This document shows, piece by piece, positions 33,807 to 42,639 of a DNA stretch of 64,000 nt. Below the pieces are notes generated by a model. It saw only the letters and a list, made by a program, of their open reading frames with translations, was not told where the DNA came from and made no database searches. This DNA is from JAAFHI01 sp039793685 (lineage in GTDB: Bacteria > Acidobacteriota > Blastocatellia > Chloracidobacteriales > Chloracidobacteriaceae). Within the stretch, counting starts at the first letter, position 1; each line of letters begins with the position of its first letter. The stretch lies in assembly GCA_039793685.1 (NCBI GenBank), contig JBDRAL010000042.1, forward strand, positions 1 to 64,000, read 5' to 3'. The translations under genes were made by a program, and so were the position numbers.

Positions 33807-34062
33807 AACGTCAGAATGAAGGCGTCCGAAAAGAACGGAAAAAGTTCAGGATATGGTTTCGACCATCGATGCGCCAAAGGCGGCCCCGAATTGTCGAGAA
33901 GGACGGCGAATAATACAGAATCATTCTCCACAATCAAGGCGCGACCCGTTCTTCGAAAATGGATTGAAGGAAAAAGGGGTCGCTAAAAAGGCGCCAGACA
34001 TGCTGCTTACACGCGGGAATCAGCGTCGGGTTCGGAATTTTGAGGTTCGTGGAAGATGAAAA
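33807..34062. other. Promoter region of bamA; no gene seen
   Basis: Between the bamA start and the clpC terminator there are about 250 bases without a gene. The stretch should contain the bamA promoter on the minus strand. I could not assign a clear -35/-10 pair. Confidence 0.4.
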
Positions 34063-34093
34063 CGCGGTCGGGAGACATTTTCTCCCGACCGCG
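34063..34093 (-). terminator. Rho-independent terminator of clpC
   Basis: CGCGGTCGGGAGA and TCTCCCGACCGCG form a perfect 13-bp stem with a 5-base loop. On the minus strand it is followed by TTTTC. It lies 27 bases beyond the clpC stop codon. Confidence 0.9.
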
Positions 34094-34119
34094 CGCAGGT
34101 TTCGACCGGTCGGGCCGGT

Positions 34120-36489
34120 TCACGTCGTGGAGACCAGTTCTTCCCGTTCCGCCATCGGCTGGAGGGTACGGAACCGGAGGTCGTTTTCTTCCAGATATGC
34201 CTCGACCCGGCTGGCGTCGCGGAAATCGCCCCGGATGACCGCTTCCGAAAGCGGGTCCTCGATGAACCGCTGCAACGCCCGCCGCAGCGGCCGCGCGCCG
34301 TAACGACGTTCCGATTCCGTCTGTCTGACGATCCACGAAACGACTTCCGGCGTCACCGACACGGTCAGGTTCCGGTGGCTGATGGTTTCGTTCAACTGCT
34401 TGACGAGCAGGTGGACGATGGCTTCAAGGTCGGCGTCTTCGAGCGGCTCGAACAGGATGATTTCATCGAGCCGGTTGATGAATTCCGGGTTGAACGTCTG
34501 CCGGACTGCGTTCATCGCCGCTTCCTCGTCGCCGATGGCCGCCTTTTCGCTGGAATGGAAGCCGAGCCGGCCCCGCTTCTGGATAAAGCGCGCGCCGATG
34601 TTCGACGTGAGGATGATGATCGTGTTCTTGAAGTCCACCGTGTTGCCGTTGCTGTCCGACAACTGGCCGTCCTCGAACACCTGAAGCAGCAGGTTGAACA
34701 CGTCCGGGTGCGCCTTTTCAATTTCGTCGAACAGGATCACCGAGTAGGGCGTCCGGCGGATGCGTTCGGTCAACTGGCCGCCGTCCTCGTGGCCGACGTA
34801 ACCCGGAGGCGACCCGATGAGTTTCGCCACCGAATGCCGTTCCATGAATTCCGACATGTCGAAGCGGATCATCGACCGCTCGCTGCCGAACAGCAGTTCG
34901 GCGAGCGTCCGCGCGGCTTCCGTCTTCCCGACGCCGGTCGGACCGAGGAACAGGAAGCTCCCGACCGGACGGCGCGGGTTCTTGATGCCCGCCCGCGACC
35001 GGCGGATCGCCCGCGCGAGTGCCGACAGCGCCCGGTCCTGACTGATGACCCGACGATGGAGTTCGTCTTCCAGCCGGAGCAGCTTCTGGGTTTCTTCCTC
35101 CTTCAGCGAGGAAACCGGGATGCCGGTCCAGCGCGCGATCACTTCCTCGACGTCGTCCTTCGTCACGAGCGAACTGGCGTCGTAATCGCGCGTTTCGGTG
35201 TCGGTGGCGGCTTCGTCCTTCAATTCGGCGAGGCCGCTCGTGAAGTATCCCGTGCGCCGCGGACGCGCCGGCTGGCGCGAGAGCCGCAGTTTCACCTGAG
35301 TACCGGCCTCGTCGATGATGTCGATGGCCTTGTCCGGCAGGAACCGGTCCGTGATGTAGCGGTTCGACTGATAAACCGCCGACTCAATGGCTTCCTGCGT
35401 GTAGGTGACGTCGTGGAATTCCTCGTACTTGTCCTTCACGCCCTCCAGAATCCGGATGGCCTCGACTTCCGTCGGCGCAATGACCTTGACCGCCTGAAAC
35501 CGGCGCTCCAGCGAGCGATCCTTTTCGATCGTTTTCCGGAATTCGGCGGGCGTCGTGGCCCCGATGCACTGGATTTCGCCGCGCGACAGCGCCGGCTTGA
35601 GGATGTTCGCGGCGTCGAGCGAGCCTTCCGCCGACCCGGCCCCGACGAGCGTGTGCAGTTCATCAATAAAGATGATGGTCTGCCGGTTCTCGGCCAGTTC
35701 CCGCATGATCGCCTTGAGGCGTTCCTCGAACTGCCCGCGATACTTCGTGCCCGCGACCACCAGGCCGAGGTCAAGCGCGAGTACCTGCTTGTTCAGAAGA
35801 AAGCGCGGCACGTCGCCCATGATGATCCGCTGGGCGAGGCCCTCGACGATGGCCGTTTTGCCGACGCCGGGTTCGCCGATGAGGACCGGGTTGTTTTTCG
35901 TCCGGCGGCAGAGAATCTGGACCACCCGCTCGATTTCGTCGGCCCGTCCGATGAGCGGGTCGAGCATGCCGCGCCGGGCGGCGTCGGTCAGGTCGCGGCT
36001 GTATTCCAGAAGCTGCGAACCTTCCTTCTTGCCGCTGGCGTTGTTGGGCGTCGCGGGGGTGAGACTCCGGGTGAGTTCCTCCCGGATGGCGTGGGGACGC
36101 AGCCCATGTTCGAAAAGAATCCGCGCGGCGAGGCTCTGTTCCTCGCGCAGCAGGGCCAAAAGCAGGTGTTCCGTGCCGATGTAACGCTGGTTCATCCGCT
36201 CCGATTCCTCGGCGGCATGGACGAGGATGCGTTTTGCCTCGGCGGAAAGCGGCAGGTCCACGGCCTGCAAGGGGCGCTCGCGCGGGACGGTCCGCGTTTC
36301 GACCTCCCGGCGGACGACCTCCAGCGTCAGGTGGGCGCGCAAAAAGAAACGATTGGAAAGGGATTTGTCTTCCCGCATCAGTCCGAGCAGGATGTGCTCG
36401 GCGTCAATGGACGGGGCGCCGAACTGACTCGCCTCGTACCGCGCGAAGAAGATGACTCGACGTGCTTTCTCGGTGTACCGCTCGAACAT
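34120..36489 (-). CDS. clpC: ClpC-type AAA+ unfoldase (Clp protease ATP-binding subunit)
   Basis: The 789-residue protein has the double Clp N-terminal repeat (1-145), a first AAA+ module with GEPGVGKT near 204, and a second with GPTGVGKT near 513. The linker of about 50 residues is shorter than in typical ClpC and no UVR motif is visible. ClpC unfolds proteins for ClpP. The protein ends soon after the D2 small domain. No clpP is in the window. The 190 bases upstream of the ATG at 36489 contain no CIRCE-like inverted repeat. Confidence 0.9.
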   Translation of the reverse strand: MFERYTEKARRVIFFARYEASQFGAPSIDAEHILLGLMREDKSLSNRFFLRAHLTLEVVRREVETRTVPRERPLQAVDLPLSAEAKRILVHAAEESERMNQRYIGTEHLLLALLREEQSLAARILFEHGLRPHAIREELTRSLTPATPNNASGKKEGSQLLEYSRDLTDAARRGMLDPLIGRADEIERVVQILCRRTKNNPVLIGEPGVGKTAIVEGLAQRIIMGDVPRFLLNKQVLALDLGLVVAGTKYRGQFEERLKAIMRELAENRQTIIFIDELHTLVGAGSAEGSLDAANILKPALSRGEIQCIGATTPAEFRKTIEKDRSLERRFQAVKVIAPTEVEAIRILEGVKDKYEEFHDVTYTQEAIESAVYQSNRYITDRFLPDKAIDIIDEAGTQVKLRLSRQPARPRRTGYFTSGLAELKDEAATDTETRDYDASSLVTKDDVEEVIARWTGIPVSSLKEEETQKLLRLEDELHRRVISQDRALSALARAIRRSRAGIKNPRRPVGSFLFLGPTGVGKTEAARTLAELLFGSERSMIRFDMSEFMERHSVAKLIGSPPGYVGHEDGGQLTERIRRTPYSVILFDEIEKAHPDVFNLLLQVFEDGQLSDSNGNTVDFKNTIIILTSNIGARFIQKRGRLGFHSSEKAAIGDEEAAMNAVRQTFNPEFINRLDEIILFEPLEDADLEAIVHLLVKQLNETISHRNLTVSVTPEVVSWIVRQTESERRYGARPLRRALQRFIEDPLSEAVIRGDFRDASRVEAYLEENDLRFRTLQPMAEREELVSTT

Positions 36490-36678
36490 CGTGGGTACCT
36501 GCTTTGGAGGGGACGAGAAGGATGCGTCAGCGTCCGGGGAGTGGCTTCCAGACTGGGGTCGGCGATGCGACTGGAGCGCGGCCGAGCGGGCGGTAACGTG
36601 CCGCGATTATGTTCCCCTTGCCTGTAACCGTTTGTATTGCAGGGGACAGTGGCGAAAAAAAAGTCCGGGAAGAAAGTC
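36490..36678. other. Promoter region of clpC; no gene
   Basis: GC-rich to about 36600, then AT-richer. No operator or gene was recognised. It merges into the repeat array that extends to 36887. Confidence 0.4.
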
Positions 36679-36887
36679 GGGAGTCTGGAGTCTGGAGTCA
36701 AACAAACGATGAACGATGAATGATGAACGATGAAGTCTGAAAAATCCGAAGTTGAGAATGACTCGGAAAAAAGAACTTGACGGGGAAGTCGGAAAGCGGA
36801 CGCTCGACTCCAGACTCCAGACTCCAGACTCCAGACTCCAGACTCCAGACTCCAGACTCCAGACTCCAGACTCCAGACTCCAGACTT
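36679..36887. repeat. GACTCCA tandem array (11 perfect copies) with inverted partner
   Basis: Positions 36806-36882 hold eleven perfect consecutive GACTCCA heptamers, the most regular array in the window. The inverted partner AGTCTGG AGTCTGG AGTC lies at 36683-36699. It is followed by ACGATGA/ACGATGA/ATGATGA heptamers (36706-36733). The array ends 2 bases before the stop codon of the NuiA-like gene. Confidence 0.95.
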
Positions 36888-36888
36888 C

Positions 36889-37287
36889 TTAAGTCTCGAC
36901 CAGCGTTGTCGAAAGTCCGTACCACTGGCCGTCGGCGGCTTTCCCGACGAGGACGGCGGCAATCTGAATCTGGCCGAAACGGTAGAGATGAATGTCGGTA
37001 AAGGTATTGGTCAGAAGATGATACAGGCTTTTGAACCGCAATGCCCGGTCCATACCTTCCTGGTTCATGCCGGGATATTCGTTCATTTGAGAGGCGAGCA
37101 GGCGGTCAATGTCGCCCGTTTCCGGTTCGCCTTCCGGCAGATCGAGGTATTCGCGCAGGACGTCCGGATTGATGGTCGTCGCCCCGTCGAAGTGCCACGG
37201 GACCAGCGGCGCGTCGGTTTCGCTCATGACGAACAGGCCGTCGGTTGCCTGAATCAGTTCCTGAAAAAGCGCTTCATCGCGTGCCAT
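36889..37287 (-). CDS. Nuclease A inhibitor (NuiA-like) protein
   Basis: The 132-residue product starts at the ATG at 37287. It has the NuiA layout: ELIQATDGLFVMSETDAP near the start, then a helical centre, and LYRFGQIQIAAVLVG...WYGLSTTLVET at the end. Anabaena NuiA shows the same pattern (LKQASDGLLFMSESEYP; GISTKVVET). NuiA binds the NucA nuclease tightly and blocks its active site; it has no signal peptide. The next gene upstream encodes a secreted NucA-type nuclease, so the two form a nuclease-immunity pair. A terminator lies between them, so the inhibitor may be transcribed separately. Confidence 0.85.
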   Translation of the reverse strand: MARDEALFQELIQATDGLFVMSETDAPLVPWHFDGATTINPDVLREYLDLPEGEPETGDIDRLLASQMNEYPGMNQEGMDRALRFKSLYHLLTNTFTDIHLYRFGQIQIAAVLVGKAADGQWYGLSTTLVET

Positions 37288-37383
37288 ATAAAAAAATGAT
37301 GATCCTTTCGGTGGAGGTCGGCCCGAAATCGCCGGGCCTGCTTCGAACATAGCTCACATCGGGAATTTTTCCCCATTCATTGG

Positions 37384-37497
37384 TTTCCCGTAGCCTCGCC
37401 CAAGTGCTCCGGCTATGAGCTAGCTTCTTGAAATGCAATGGTTTAGAGAATATAGCCCATAGCCGGACCGAAGGGAGGCTATGGGAAATCCGTGTCG
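37384..37497. repeat. Divergent copy of the BIME-like palindromic repeat
   Basis: A hairpin CGTAGCC...GGCTATG with the same loop (TCGCCCAAGTGCTCC) is followed by CTAGCTTCTTGAAATG, matching the end of the 18.5-kb repeat. The second palindrome has perfect arms CCCATAGCC and GGCTATGGG with core GGACCGAAGGGA. Both elements occur in the order B then A. Confidence 0.8.
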
Positions 37498-37565
37498 CCG
37501 CGCCGACGGAGGGCGATGGGAAACGCACGTTTCCATACCCAAGGGAAAACGTTTTCCCGCCACGG

Positions 37566-37595
37566 AAAAAAGGCCCACCCCGTTCGGGATGAGCC
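37566..37595 (-). terminator. Rho-independent terminator of the nuclease gene
   Basis: On the minus strand GGCTCATCCCG and CGGGGTGGGCC pair (two G-U wobbles) and are followed by TTTTTTCC. It lies between the nuclease gene and its presumed inhibitor gene, 38 bases after the nuclease stop. Confidence 0.85.
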
Positions 37596-37597
37596 TT

Positions 37598-37632
37598 GAA
37601 ATTCTCAACTCTCAATTCTGAATTCTCAATGA
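37598..37632. repeat. Short ATTCTCA heptamer array at the end of the nuclease gene
   Basis: ATTCTCA, ACTCTCA, ATTCTGA and ATTCTCA stand directly after the nuclease stop codon on the minus strand. Its complement family, AGAATTG, occurs at 43274-43306. Confidence 0.75.
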
Positions 37633-38958
37633 CTAGCTCGTCGGTCCGTTGTCCACGCGGGCTTCGATAACCGACTGGATCGCGGCCGGGACGTTCGACA
37701 GGATGTCGTAACCGGTCTGCGATTCGATGGAATCCACGCTCACGCGGTAGTTTCCCCAGTTGACACTGCGGATGCCCTGCTGGTTCGGCATGTTGACGGC
37801 GATGACGCGGGTCGAGGTCGTCACGCGGGACAGGTCGTTCGTCCCTTGCGGAATCACCACAATGACCTTCCAGGTGTAGGCCGGGACCGTGACCTTGCCA
37901 CCATTGATCGTCGTCGCGAAGCCGTTGCTGCCCGTGCCGCCCGTGCCGCTCATCCCGCAGATGATGTAGACCTCGTTGCCCTGATTGACGAGCGTCCGGG
38001 TGTAGTTTTCGAGGTTCGCCCACGGTCCCTGGTTGTTGTCCGGGGCCTGCGGGCACATGTTCGTCATCAGGAAGGTCGCGCTGTTGTTGGCGACGCTGCT
38101 CGTGCGGTCCGCCGACGGGCAGTTGTGGCCGCGGTCGAAGCCGCTGCCGCTGTAGCTCGTGCCCTGCACCTGATACCAGCCCGCCGGAAGCGTCGTGTCG
38201 GCCCGGAAATCGTCCTGCCGCGGCGTCGAGCCGAGCCAGGTCGGGTCAACGTGCCACGACACCCAGTTCGGGATGCCCCGGTCGCGGTGGTAGCTCATCG
38301 CGTACTGCGGCTTTTCCATCAGATAGTTGTACGGGTTGGAAACCGAGTTCGTCGCGCCCGACGGGTTGCCCATGACGAGGTGTTCGCTGCTCGACGGCGG
38401 AGGCGGCGGAGGCGGAGCGGTGGCCGCGCCGAAGGTGATGTTGTCGAAGTTGATGCGATTCGCCGAGCCGTCGGTCTTGCGGATTTCGAACCGGACCGAA
38501 GAACTGGTGTTGACCGCGAAGGTCGCCGTCTGGAGCGAAGTCGAGCTGGTCGTGACGGTCGAACCGAACTTCAGCCAGGTCGAACCGGCATTGGTCGAGT
38601 ACCACAGTTCCCACGTCGAGGAGCCGTCGGTGCCGAAAATCGCGTGCTGGATGGTGACGTTGCCAACCCCCGCGCGGTCGAAGTTCATCCGCAGGCGACC
38701 GGAATTGCGGACGCGCGCCGAGTAGCTGCCGGTCCGCCGGTCGGTCGAAAGATTGCCGATGAGGGCATCGGTGAGCGTCCACGAACCGGTCGAGCAGGTA
38801 ACCGTGCCGCCGGTGTAGGACGTAATCGGGCTGCTCGTGAACCCTTCGAAGCCTTCCGTCACGCTCGACTGCGCGCGCAGCGAACCGACGAATCCGGCGG
38901 AAACGAGAACGCTCACCATCAGAACGAGGATGAGCAGGTTTTTCAGGCGTGAATACAT
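37633..38958 (-). CDS. Secreted NucA-type DNA/RNA non-specific endonuclease with N-terminal beta-sandwich
   Basis: The 441-residue protein has a signal peptide (1-30), a beta-rich, Ser/Thr-rich module (32-178), a proline linker (PPPPPPP at 182-188) and a beta-beta-alpha-metal nuclease domain (192-441). The active site is SGFDRGHNCPSADR, where His278 is the general base and the conserved DRGH is intact. NMCPQAPDNNQGPW holds the metal-binding Asn. Such nucleases degrade DNA and RNA without sequence preference. The extra N-terminal module may mediate surface or substrate binding. A cognate NuiA-like inhibitor gene lies downstream. Confidence 0.93.
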   Translation of the reverse strand: MYSRLKNLLILVLMVSVLVSAGFVGSLRAQSSVTEGFEGFTSSPITSYTGGTVTCSTGSWTLTDALIGNLSTDRRTGSYSARVRNSGRLRMNFDRAGVGNVTIQHAIFGTDGSSTWELWYSTNAGSTWLKFGSTVTTSSTSLQTATFAVNTSSSVRFEIRKTDGSANRINFDNITFGAATAPPPPPPPSSSEHLVMGNPSGATNSVSNPYNYLMEKPQYAMSYHRDRGIPNWVSWHVDPTWLGSTPRQDDFRADTTLPAGWYQVQGTSYSGSGFDRGHNCPSADRTSSVANNSATFLMTNMCPQAPDNNQGPWANLENYTRTLVNQGNEVYIICGMSGTGGTGSNGFATTINGGKVTVPAYTWKVIVVIPQGTNDLSRVTTSTRVIAVNMPNQQGIRSVNWGNYRVSVDSIESQTGYDILSNVPAAIQSVIEARVDNGPTS

Positions 38959-39316
38959 ACTTCCTCCCAGAAGTCGCGCCGGCGGTTCGCCGCGCTCAAA
39001 ACCGTTTGAAAACTGTCGTGAATGAAAAAAGGCGGTTGGACGTGTTGTCCTGCGCTTCCTAATGACAACTTCCGTGCCACGAACGGAGCTGTCCGAAACC
39101 GTTTTCAGACTTGAAAAGAAACGCTTGGAAGCGCGTCAAGGAAGGATGTAAGCTACGCGCAATCAATCATTTGCAGCCCGTCGATGAATGGCCGTTCATT
39201 CGGTCGGAAAATTCACCCGAGTTTTACATCGCCGTAACCGTCGTTTCGCTGGCCGACTGGATAGTGGGTAACCGTCGGAAACGCGACGAACCTGGTTAGC
39301 TGGTAATCGGTGGCCT
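38959..39316. other. Divergent intergenic region, no gene recognised
   Basis: This 358-base gap separates the leftward nuclease gene from the rightward sigma-54 activator gene. Base composition is slightly lower in GC than the flanks. No repeat array, palindrome or promoter stands out. The short open frame 39111-39299 looks incidental. Confidence 0.4.
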
Positions 39317-42262
39317 ATGCGTTCAACCGAGGAAAATCCGGGCCGGCACCTTGAACATCTGCGCTGGATGACGCGCGAAATCGAGGTCGGGACTGGTCGT
39401 AATCCGCTGTCGGCGATCCGGTTTCTGCGGGAATCGCTGACCGGCGCACCGCCGATGATCGTCGTTCTGCGGCGGACGCAGATTGCCGAACAGCTCGAAG
39501 CCGCGGGCGAACTGGCGGCGGCGCAGGAAGAACTCAACTGCCTCGACCTGACCGGGATTCCGCCGGTCATCGCCGCCCGCGTCTGGTTGCGGCGGGCGAG
39601 TCTGCGGCGGTGGAATGCTGACGCGGCACAGGTGGTTCATGCCGCGCAGCAAAGTCTCGCGCTCTATCAGGCGGCCCGCGACACGATGGGGGCCGGGGCC
39701 GCGCTCGCGCTGCTCGGCCACGGGTACCGGCTGCTCGACGACTTTGAACTGGCCCGCGACTACCTGCGGGAAGCCGCCGACGTGCAGGCGCAGGCGGGTG
39801 AAACCCGCGTTCTGGCGCAGACCTGCTGGACACTCGCGACGGTTGAACGGCACATCGGCAGCGAAACTGACGCGGTCTTTGCCGCGCGTCGCGGATTGAA
39901 GGCGCTCGAATCGGCAGGGATGTCGGGCGAAGCGGATTACGCCCTGCGCGGTCATCTCAACGGCGTTCACGGCGACGTGGCCTTCGACCGGGGCGAGATG
40001 GCCGAAGCCCTGAAGCGTCATGAACTTGCGCTGACCGACTGGCAGGCGACCTCCGACGCGCGGCTGCCGGCGCTGGCCTACCGCAATCTCGCCGAGGTCT
40101 ACATCGCGGTCGGCGACTGGAAACGCGCCGAGCAGTTTCTTTCGCAGGCGGTCTATATCGCGGCGGAAGCCGATTCGAACCTCCACGCGGCGGTGTTGTC
40201 GTCGCTCGGGCGGCTGCTGTCCCGCACCGGACGGATCGAGGAAGCCGAACGGCAGGCGCGCTACGCTTTGAAACTCGCGACCGACCAGCGTCATCCGGCG
40301 GGTGAAGCGGAATGTCTTGACGCGCTGGCCGCCGTCCTGCTCGAAGCGCGACGTCCGGCGGAGGCAATTCCGCTCCTCGGCCGCGCCGCCGACATCGAAC
40401 AGCGCCTGCGCCGGACCAACCGGCTCACCGCGACGCGGTTCATTCTCGCCGAAGCGCATTTAATGAACGGGGATTTCGCCGAGGCTGAAAAACTGGCCGT
40501 CCCGGCGGGCGGCGCGGGCAATTCCTTCCTCTCGGCGTGGGCGGCGCGACTCGCCGGACAGGTCGCCTTTCTCAACGGTCGCCGCGATGACGCGCTTTTA
40601 CACTGCGCGCGCGCCCTTTCGAGTTTTGAATCGCTCGGCCTCGCGTGGGAAACCGCCGTCAGCCATTTTCAAACCGGCGTCGTCTTTGCCGCGCTCGACA
40701 CGACCCGCGCCCGGCATCACTTCACGCTCGCGCTCGGGCAGTTTGAACAACTTGGCGCGCGGCCCCGCGCGGAACGCGCCGCCCACGCCCTCGCGGAACT
40801 CGACGAACGGATTTCCGGAAAATTCAGCATCGCGCCGGTTCTCGATGAAATCCGGGTCGAACGCCTCGCCGCCGCCGATTCGCCCGATGGGCTGATGCGC
40901 GAACTGAGCGCCCTGCTCAACGAGGATTTTCGGTTTGAAGCCGTCGTCTTCGTCGAAAAGAACGCCCGCGTCAACTGTCTCGCCGCCCACGGCGTCGCCG
41001 CCGGGGTGACCGACCACCTCGGACGGGTGCTGGAAGCCCACGTTTTACAAAACGGCCCGCTACCCGACGGCTTCCGCCGGGTGAATTCTCCCGATGAATC
41101 CGGCTACTGGATGTGGACCACGCCGCAGGCCGTGACCGATCCGACGCTGCTGCGGGCGACCGTCCGCGTGGCGGAACTCTGTCTCGACCGGCTCGTCGCG
41201 CGCGAGGCGCTCCGCCGCGACGCGGGCGCGCGGCGGGTGATGGATTTCCGGTTCGCCGACGAACGGTTCGCCGAACTCGGCCTCGTTTGTGAATCCACGG
41301 CGATGAAAACCGTCGCGGCGCGCATATTGAAGATTCGCGATTCGGTGGTGAGCGTCCTCATCTCGGGCGAATCGGGTACGGGCAAGGAAGTCATCGCCAA
41401 GACGCTGCACCGGCTGTCGGCGCGGGGCGGGAAGCCGTTCGTTGCGTTCAACTGCGCCGCCGTGCCGTCGGAACTCGCCGAGAGCCAGTTGTTCGGCCAC
41501 CGGAAGGGGGCGTTCACCGGCGCCGACCGCGAATCGCTCGGCGTCATCCGCGCCGCCGACGGCGGAACGCTCTTTCTCGACGAAATCGGCGAACTGCCGC
41601 TGCCGCTCCAGCCGAAATTGCTCCGTTTTCTTCAGGAGCGCGAAGTTCATCCGGTCGGGGCCGAGCGCCCGGTTCACGTGGATGTTCGGGTCATCGCCGC
41701 GACCAACCGCGATCTGACCGCCGAAGTCGCCGCCGGACGCTTCCGGGAAGACCTTTTCTACCGGCTCAACGTGCTTCAACTCGCGCTCCCGCCCCTGCGC
41801 GAACGCCGCGAGGACATTCCGGTGCTCGTCCAGCAGATGCTGCGCGACCTTCAGGCCCAGTCGAACAAGCAGGTGAATCTTTCGGAAGCCGCGCTCGATG
41901 CGTTTGTCCGGCGCGACTGGTCGGGGAACGTCCGGCAGCTTCGCAACGAACTCGAACGCGCCGTCGCGCTCGCCGACGACGGGGAATTGCTGCTTCCCGA
42001 ACATTTCGTGGATGACCGTTCGCTGACGCCCAGTTTTCCGCCCGAAAAATCCGTCGCCCCGAACGCGCCGTCTCCCTCCGGTTACGACCAGCCGACGCTC
42101 GCCGAAGCCGTCGCCGATGTCGAACGCCGGATGATTCTCGCCGCCCTTCAAAACTTCGGCGGTAACGTCTCCCGGACCGCCGCCGCCCTCGCCGTCACCC
42201 GTACCGGCCTCCGCCAGAAATGCGAACGGCTCGGGATTCCGTTAAAGGAATTTAGGGAATGA
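39317..42262 (+). CDS. Sigma-54-dependent transcriptional activator with TPR-like sensor region
   Basis: The 981-residue protein has a long N-terminal helical repeat region (30-480; AxxYRNLAEVYIAVGDWKRA) like MalT/TPR sensors, and a poorly conserved GAF-like stretch (490-640). The AAA+ domain (660-890) has Walker A GESGTGKE near 685, the sigma-54 contact loop GAFTGAD near 732, Walker B LFLDEIGELPL and the DLFYRLNV arginine finger. It ends with a Fis-type helix-turn-helix (NVSRTAAALAVTRTGLRQKCER, positions 950-972). It would activate -24/-12 promoters in response to an unknown signal. No upstream ribosome site is strong. Confidence 0.9.
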   Translation: MRSTEENPGRHLEHLRWMTREIEVGTGRNPLSAIRFLRESLTGAPPMIVVLRRTQIAEQLEAAGELAAAQEELNCLDLTGIPPVIAARVWLRRASLRRWNADAAQVVHAAQQSLALYQAARDTMGAGAALALLGHGYRLLDDFELARDYLREAADVQAQAGETRVLAQTCWTLATVERHIGSETDAVFAARRGLKALESAGMSGEADYALRGHLNGVHGDVAFDRGEMAEALKRHELALTDWQATSDARLPALAYRNLAEVYIAVGDWKRAEQFLSQAVYIAAEADSNLHAAVLSSLGRLLSRTGRIEEAERQARYALKLATDQRHPAGEAECLDALAAVLLEARRPAEAIPLLGRAADIEQRLRRTNRLTATRFILAEAHLMNGDFAEAEKLAVPAGGAGNSFLSAWAARLAGQVAFLNGRRDDALLHCARALSSFESLGLAWETAVSHFQTGVVFAALDTTRARHHFTLALGQFEQLGARPRAERAAHALAELDERISGKFSIAPVLDEIRVERLAAADSPDGLMRELSALLNEDFRFEAVVFVEKNARVNCLAAHGVAAGVTDHLGRVLEAHVLQNGPLPDGFRRVNSPDESGYWMWTTPQAVTDPTLLRATVRVAELCLDRLVAREALRRDAGARRVMDFRFADERFAELGLVCESTAMKTVAARILKIRDSVVSVLISGESGTGKEVIAKTLHRLSARGGKPFVAFNCAAVPSELAESQLFGHRKGAFTGADRESLGVIRAADGGTLFLDEIGELPLPLQPKLLRFLQEREVHPVGAERPVHVDVRVIAATNRDLTAEVAAGRFREDLFYRLNVLQLALPPLRERREDIPVLVQQMLRDLQAQSNKQVNLSEAALDAFVRRDWSGNVRQLRNELERAVALADDGELLLPEHFVDDRSLTPSFPPEKSVAPNAPSPSGYDQPTLAEAVADVERRMILAALQNFGGNVSRTAAALAVTRTGLRQKCERLGIPLKEFRE

Positions 42263-42353
42263 ACAGCTTCAAGGCGATGTTCGGATGACATTGAAGGCGG
42301 GCCGAAGGTGTGTCGGGAAGTTGGAGCAAATTTCGGTCGTGTACGGTCAACCA

Positions 42354-42590
42354 GCATCCCGGAGGGATGCCCAGGAATTAGCCGGTGGTCAGGAGACGCC
42401 GGAGGTGTCTCCGCCACCACCGGAGTCGGGTCGAAAAGGGGAACGCATCCTGAAGGGATGCGAAGAAAGGGCCTGATTCTGCGCATCCCTTCAGGATGCG
42501 TGTCCCGTGGGGCCACCAACCGGTGGTGGCGGCAATGCCTGCGGCATTTGCCTGACCACCGGCTAATTTCTGTACATCCCTCCGGGATGT
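42354..42590. repeat. 237-bp near-palindromic element (MITE-like)
   Basis: The outer ends are small hairpins: GCATCCCGGAGGGATGC at 42354-42370 and its counterpart ACATCCCTCCGGGATGT at 42574-42590. AATTAGCCGGTGGTCAGG (42376-42393) and CCTGACCACCGGCTAATT (42551-42568) are perfect inverted repeats. CCGCCACCACCGG (42411-42423) mirrors CCGGTGGTGGCGG (42520-42532). The inner hairpins CGCATCCTGAAGGGATGCG (42444-42462) and CGCATCCCTTCAGGATGCG (42482-42500) mirror each other. All pairs share an axis near 42472. It has no coding capacity. Confidence 0.9.
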
Positions 42591-42639
42591 AGTCGTGAGT
42601 CACGCCGCTGGCGTGTCATTCATTGTTTTTAGGAGGCCC

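Noticed and set aside
36679..36887. CRISPR array
   Set aside because: The period is 7 bp with no unique spacers, and there are no cas genes.
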